From assembly GCF_036010325.1 (NCBI RefSeq), contig NZ_CP108549.1, positions 744,001-808,000 on the forward strand: a stretch of 64,000 nucleotides of DNA, given 5' to 3'. This DNA is from Streptomyces sp. NBC_01210. Its GTDB lineage: Bacteria > Actinomycetota > Actinomycetes > Streptomycetales > Streptomycetaceae. The notes under the pieces were generated by a model that saw only the letters and a program-made list of their open reading frames with translations, was not told where the DNA came from and searched no databases. A program made the translations under genes and the position numbers. Each line of letters begins with the position of its first letter. Positions within the stretch are counted from its first letter, which is position 1. This document shows, one piece after another, positions 63,384 through 64,000 of the stretch.

Positions 63384-64000
63384 ATGGACGACATCGATGT
63401 GGTCACAGCAAGCCTGGAACGAGTCAGACTCCGGGCCGGCCATGTGGTGCGCTACTTCTACGCGCATCTCTTCACCCACCATCCGCGGCTGCGCCCCCTG
63501 TTCCCCGCCGCGATGGACGACCAGTACGAGCGGCTGTTCGCCGCGCTGGTACAGGTCGTGGAGCATCTCGGCCACCCCGCGCTCCCCGCACACCTGAACC
63601 GACTCGGCCGGGATCACCGCAAGTTCGGGATATCCGACGAGGACTACACCGCCGTGGGCGAGAGCCTCGTCGCCGCCATCCGCTACCACAGCACACACAC
63701 CTGGGACGACCGGACCGAGAGGGCATGGCTGCGGGTGTACGGATTCGTCGCCGCGGCCATGACCGGCGGAGCGCACAGCTCGCTCGCCGCGAACGAGCCG
63801 GCGTGGTGGGACGGCACTGTCGTCTCGCACCGCCTGCACGGCGGTCACACGGCCGTCATCCGCGTCGCCCCTTCCGCCCACTACCCGTGGCTGCCCGGCC
63901 AGTACGCCACGATCGAGCACCCGGATCTGCCGGGCGTGTGGCGGCCCTACTCCCTGGCCGGCCGCCCCGGCCGCGGCGGTGTGCTCGAGTTCCATATCGG
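63384..64000 (+). CDS. Flavohemoglobin, 5' part
   Basis: The first 205 residues of a flavohemoprotein. Residues about 1-135 are a globin (VRYFYAHLFTHHPRLRPLFPAAM, proximal His in GRDHRKFGI). The FAD domain starts at about 150 (VVSHRLHGGHTAVIRVAPSAHYPWLPGQYATIEHP, RPYSLAG) and is cut by the window edge before the NAD domain. Full-length proteins detoxify nitric oxide using NADH and oxygen. GCGGGGGAT precedes ATG 63384. The frame stays open to base 64000. Confidence 0.9.
   Translation, partial: MDDIDVVTASLERVRLRAGHVVRYFYAHLFTHHPRLRPLFPAAMDDQYERLFAALVQVVEHLGHPALPAHLNRLGRDHRKFGISDEDYTAVGESLVAAIRYHSTHTWDDRTERAWLRVYGFVAAAMTGGAHSSLAANEPAWWDGTVVSHRLHGGHTAVIRVAPSAHYPWLPGQYATIEHPDLPGVWRPYSLAGRPGRGGVLEFHI

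Overview
The window is high-GC DNA with GTG/TTG starts, strong GGAGG ribosome sites, leaderless genes, SpoIIE-type phosphatases, ANTAR and BTAD regulators, a DasR-type operator and DUF families that are all typical of Streptomyces or a close relative. It reads as a stress- and regulation-rich stretch of chromosome. No phage, integrase, transposase, rRNA, tRNA or CRISPR array was seen. Family names come from reading the translated sequence and could not be checked by search.

Layout. 15-5449: a tightly overlapped operon of a CbpM-like modulator, ClpB, a zinc-ribbon thioredoxin, a UBP-type zinc finger and a cyclic-nucleotide-domain flavoprotein. 5573-7341: a PsiE-like membrane protein with a 5'-truncated copy, a small unknown gene and a DUF1931 histone-fold protein. 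7618-9245: a stand-alone LigD-type ligase next to a broken NADH dehydrogenase. 9610-13377: acyl-CoA dehydrogenase, serine hydrolase and 3-hydroxyisobutyryl-CoA hydrolase-like genes. 13380-16460: a frameshifted ATP-grasp gene, a 3 x 20-bp repeat and a GAF/PAS/PP2C phosphatase. 16903-20391: a large secreted two-enzyme protein. 20720-26622: an organosulfur operon (ssuE, ABC transporter, FMNH2 monooxygenase, TauD-type dioxygenase) preceded by a cysteine-containing leader peptide. 26705-31929: a LAETG wall protein, a broken cation-efflux gene, a SigB-type sigma factor, the LigD polymerase half and an intact NADH dehydrogenase.

31969-42116 is a dense sigma-B-type partner-switching region: a second SigB-type sigma factor, three HATPase anti-sigma-like proteins, one STAS antagonist, an ANTAR protein, an ANTAR/GAF/PAS/PP2C phosphatase and a soluble multi-HAMP hybrid kinase. 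Two promoters with a good match to the Streptomyces sigma-B consensus (GNNTN-14-GGGTAC) are visible, one of them driving a probably leaderless glyoxalase-family gene.

42590-48750: glyoxalase-family protein, Tat-exported phospholipase C, LytR-CpsA-Psr ligase and two small secreted proteins, one with two neocarzinostatin-like domains. 48838-54849: carbon/energy genes (phosphoketolase, PPK2, single-domain cNMP protein, DhaKLM). 55241-57813: repeat-rich surface protein, class F sortase, siderophore-interacting protein. 57820-62155: AfsR/SARP-type BTAD-NB-ARC-TPR regulator and an alpha/beta hydrolase. 62356-64000: nagB behind a DasR site, then a flavohemoglobin running off the window.

Most interesting points: the translationally coupled disaggregase-redox operon with a flavoprotein lacking the reductase CxxC; two loci that each pair half of LigD with an NADH dehydrogenase (one decayed), suggesting an old locus duplication; the leader-peptide attenuator ahead of the sulfur operon; and the sigma-B network with a convergent sigma/anti-sigma overlap.
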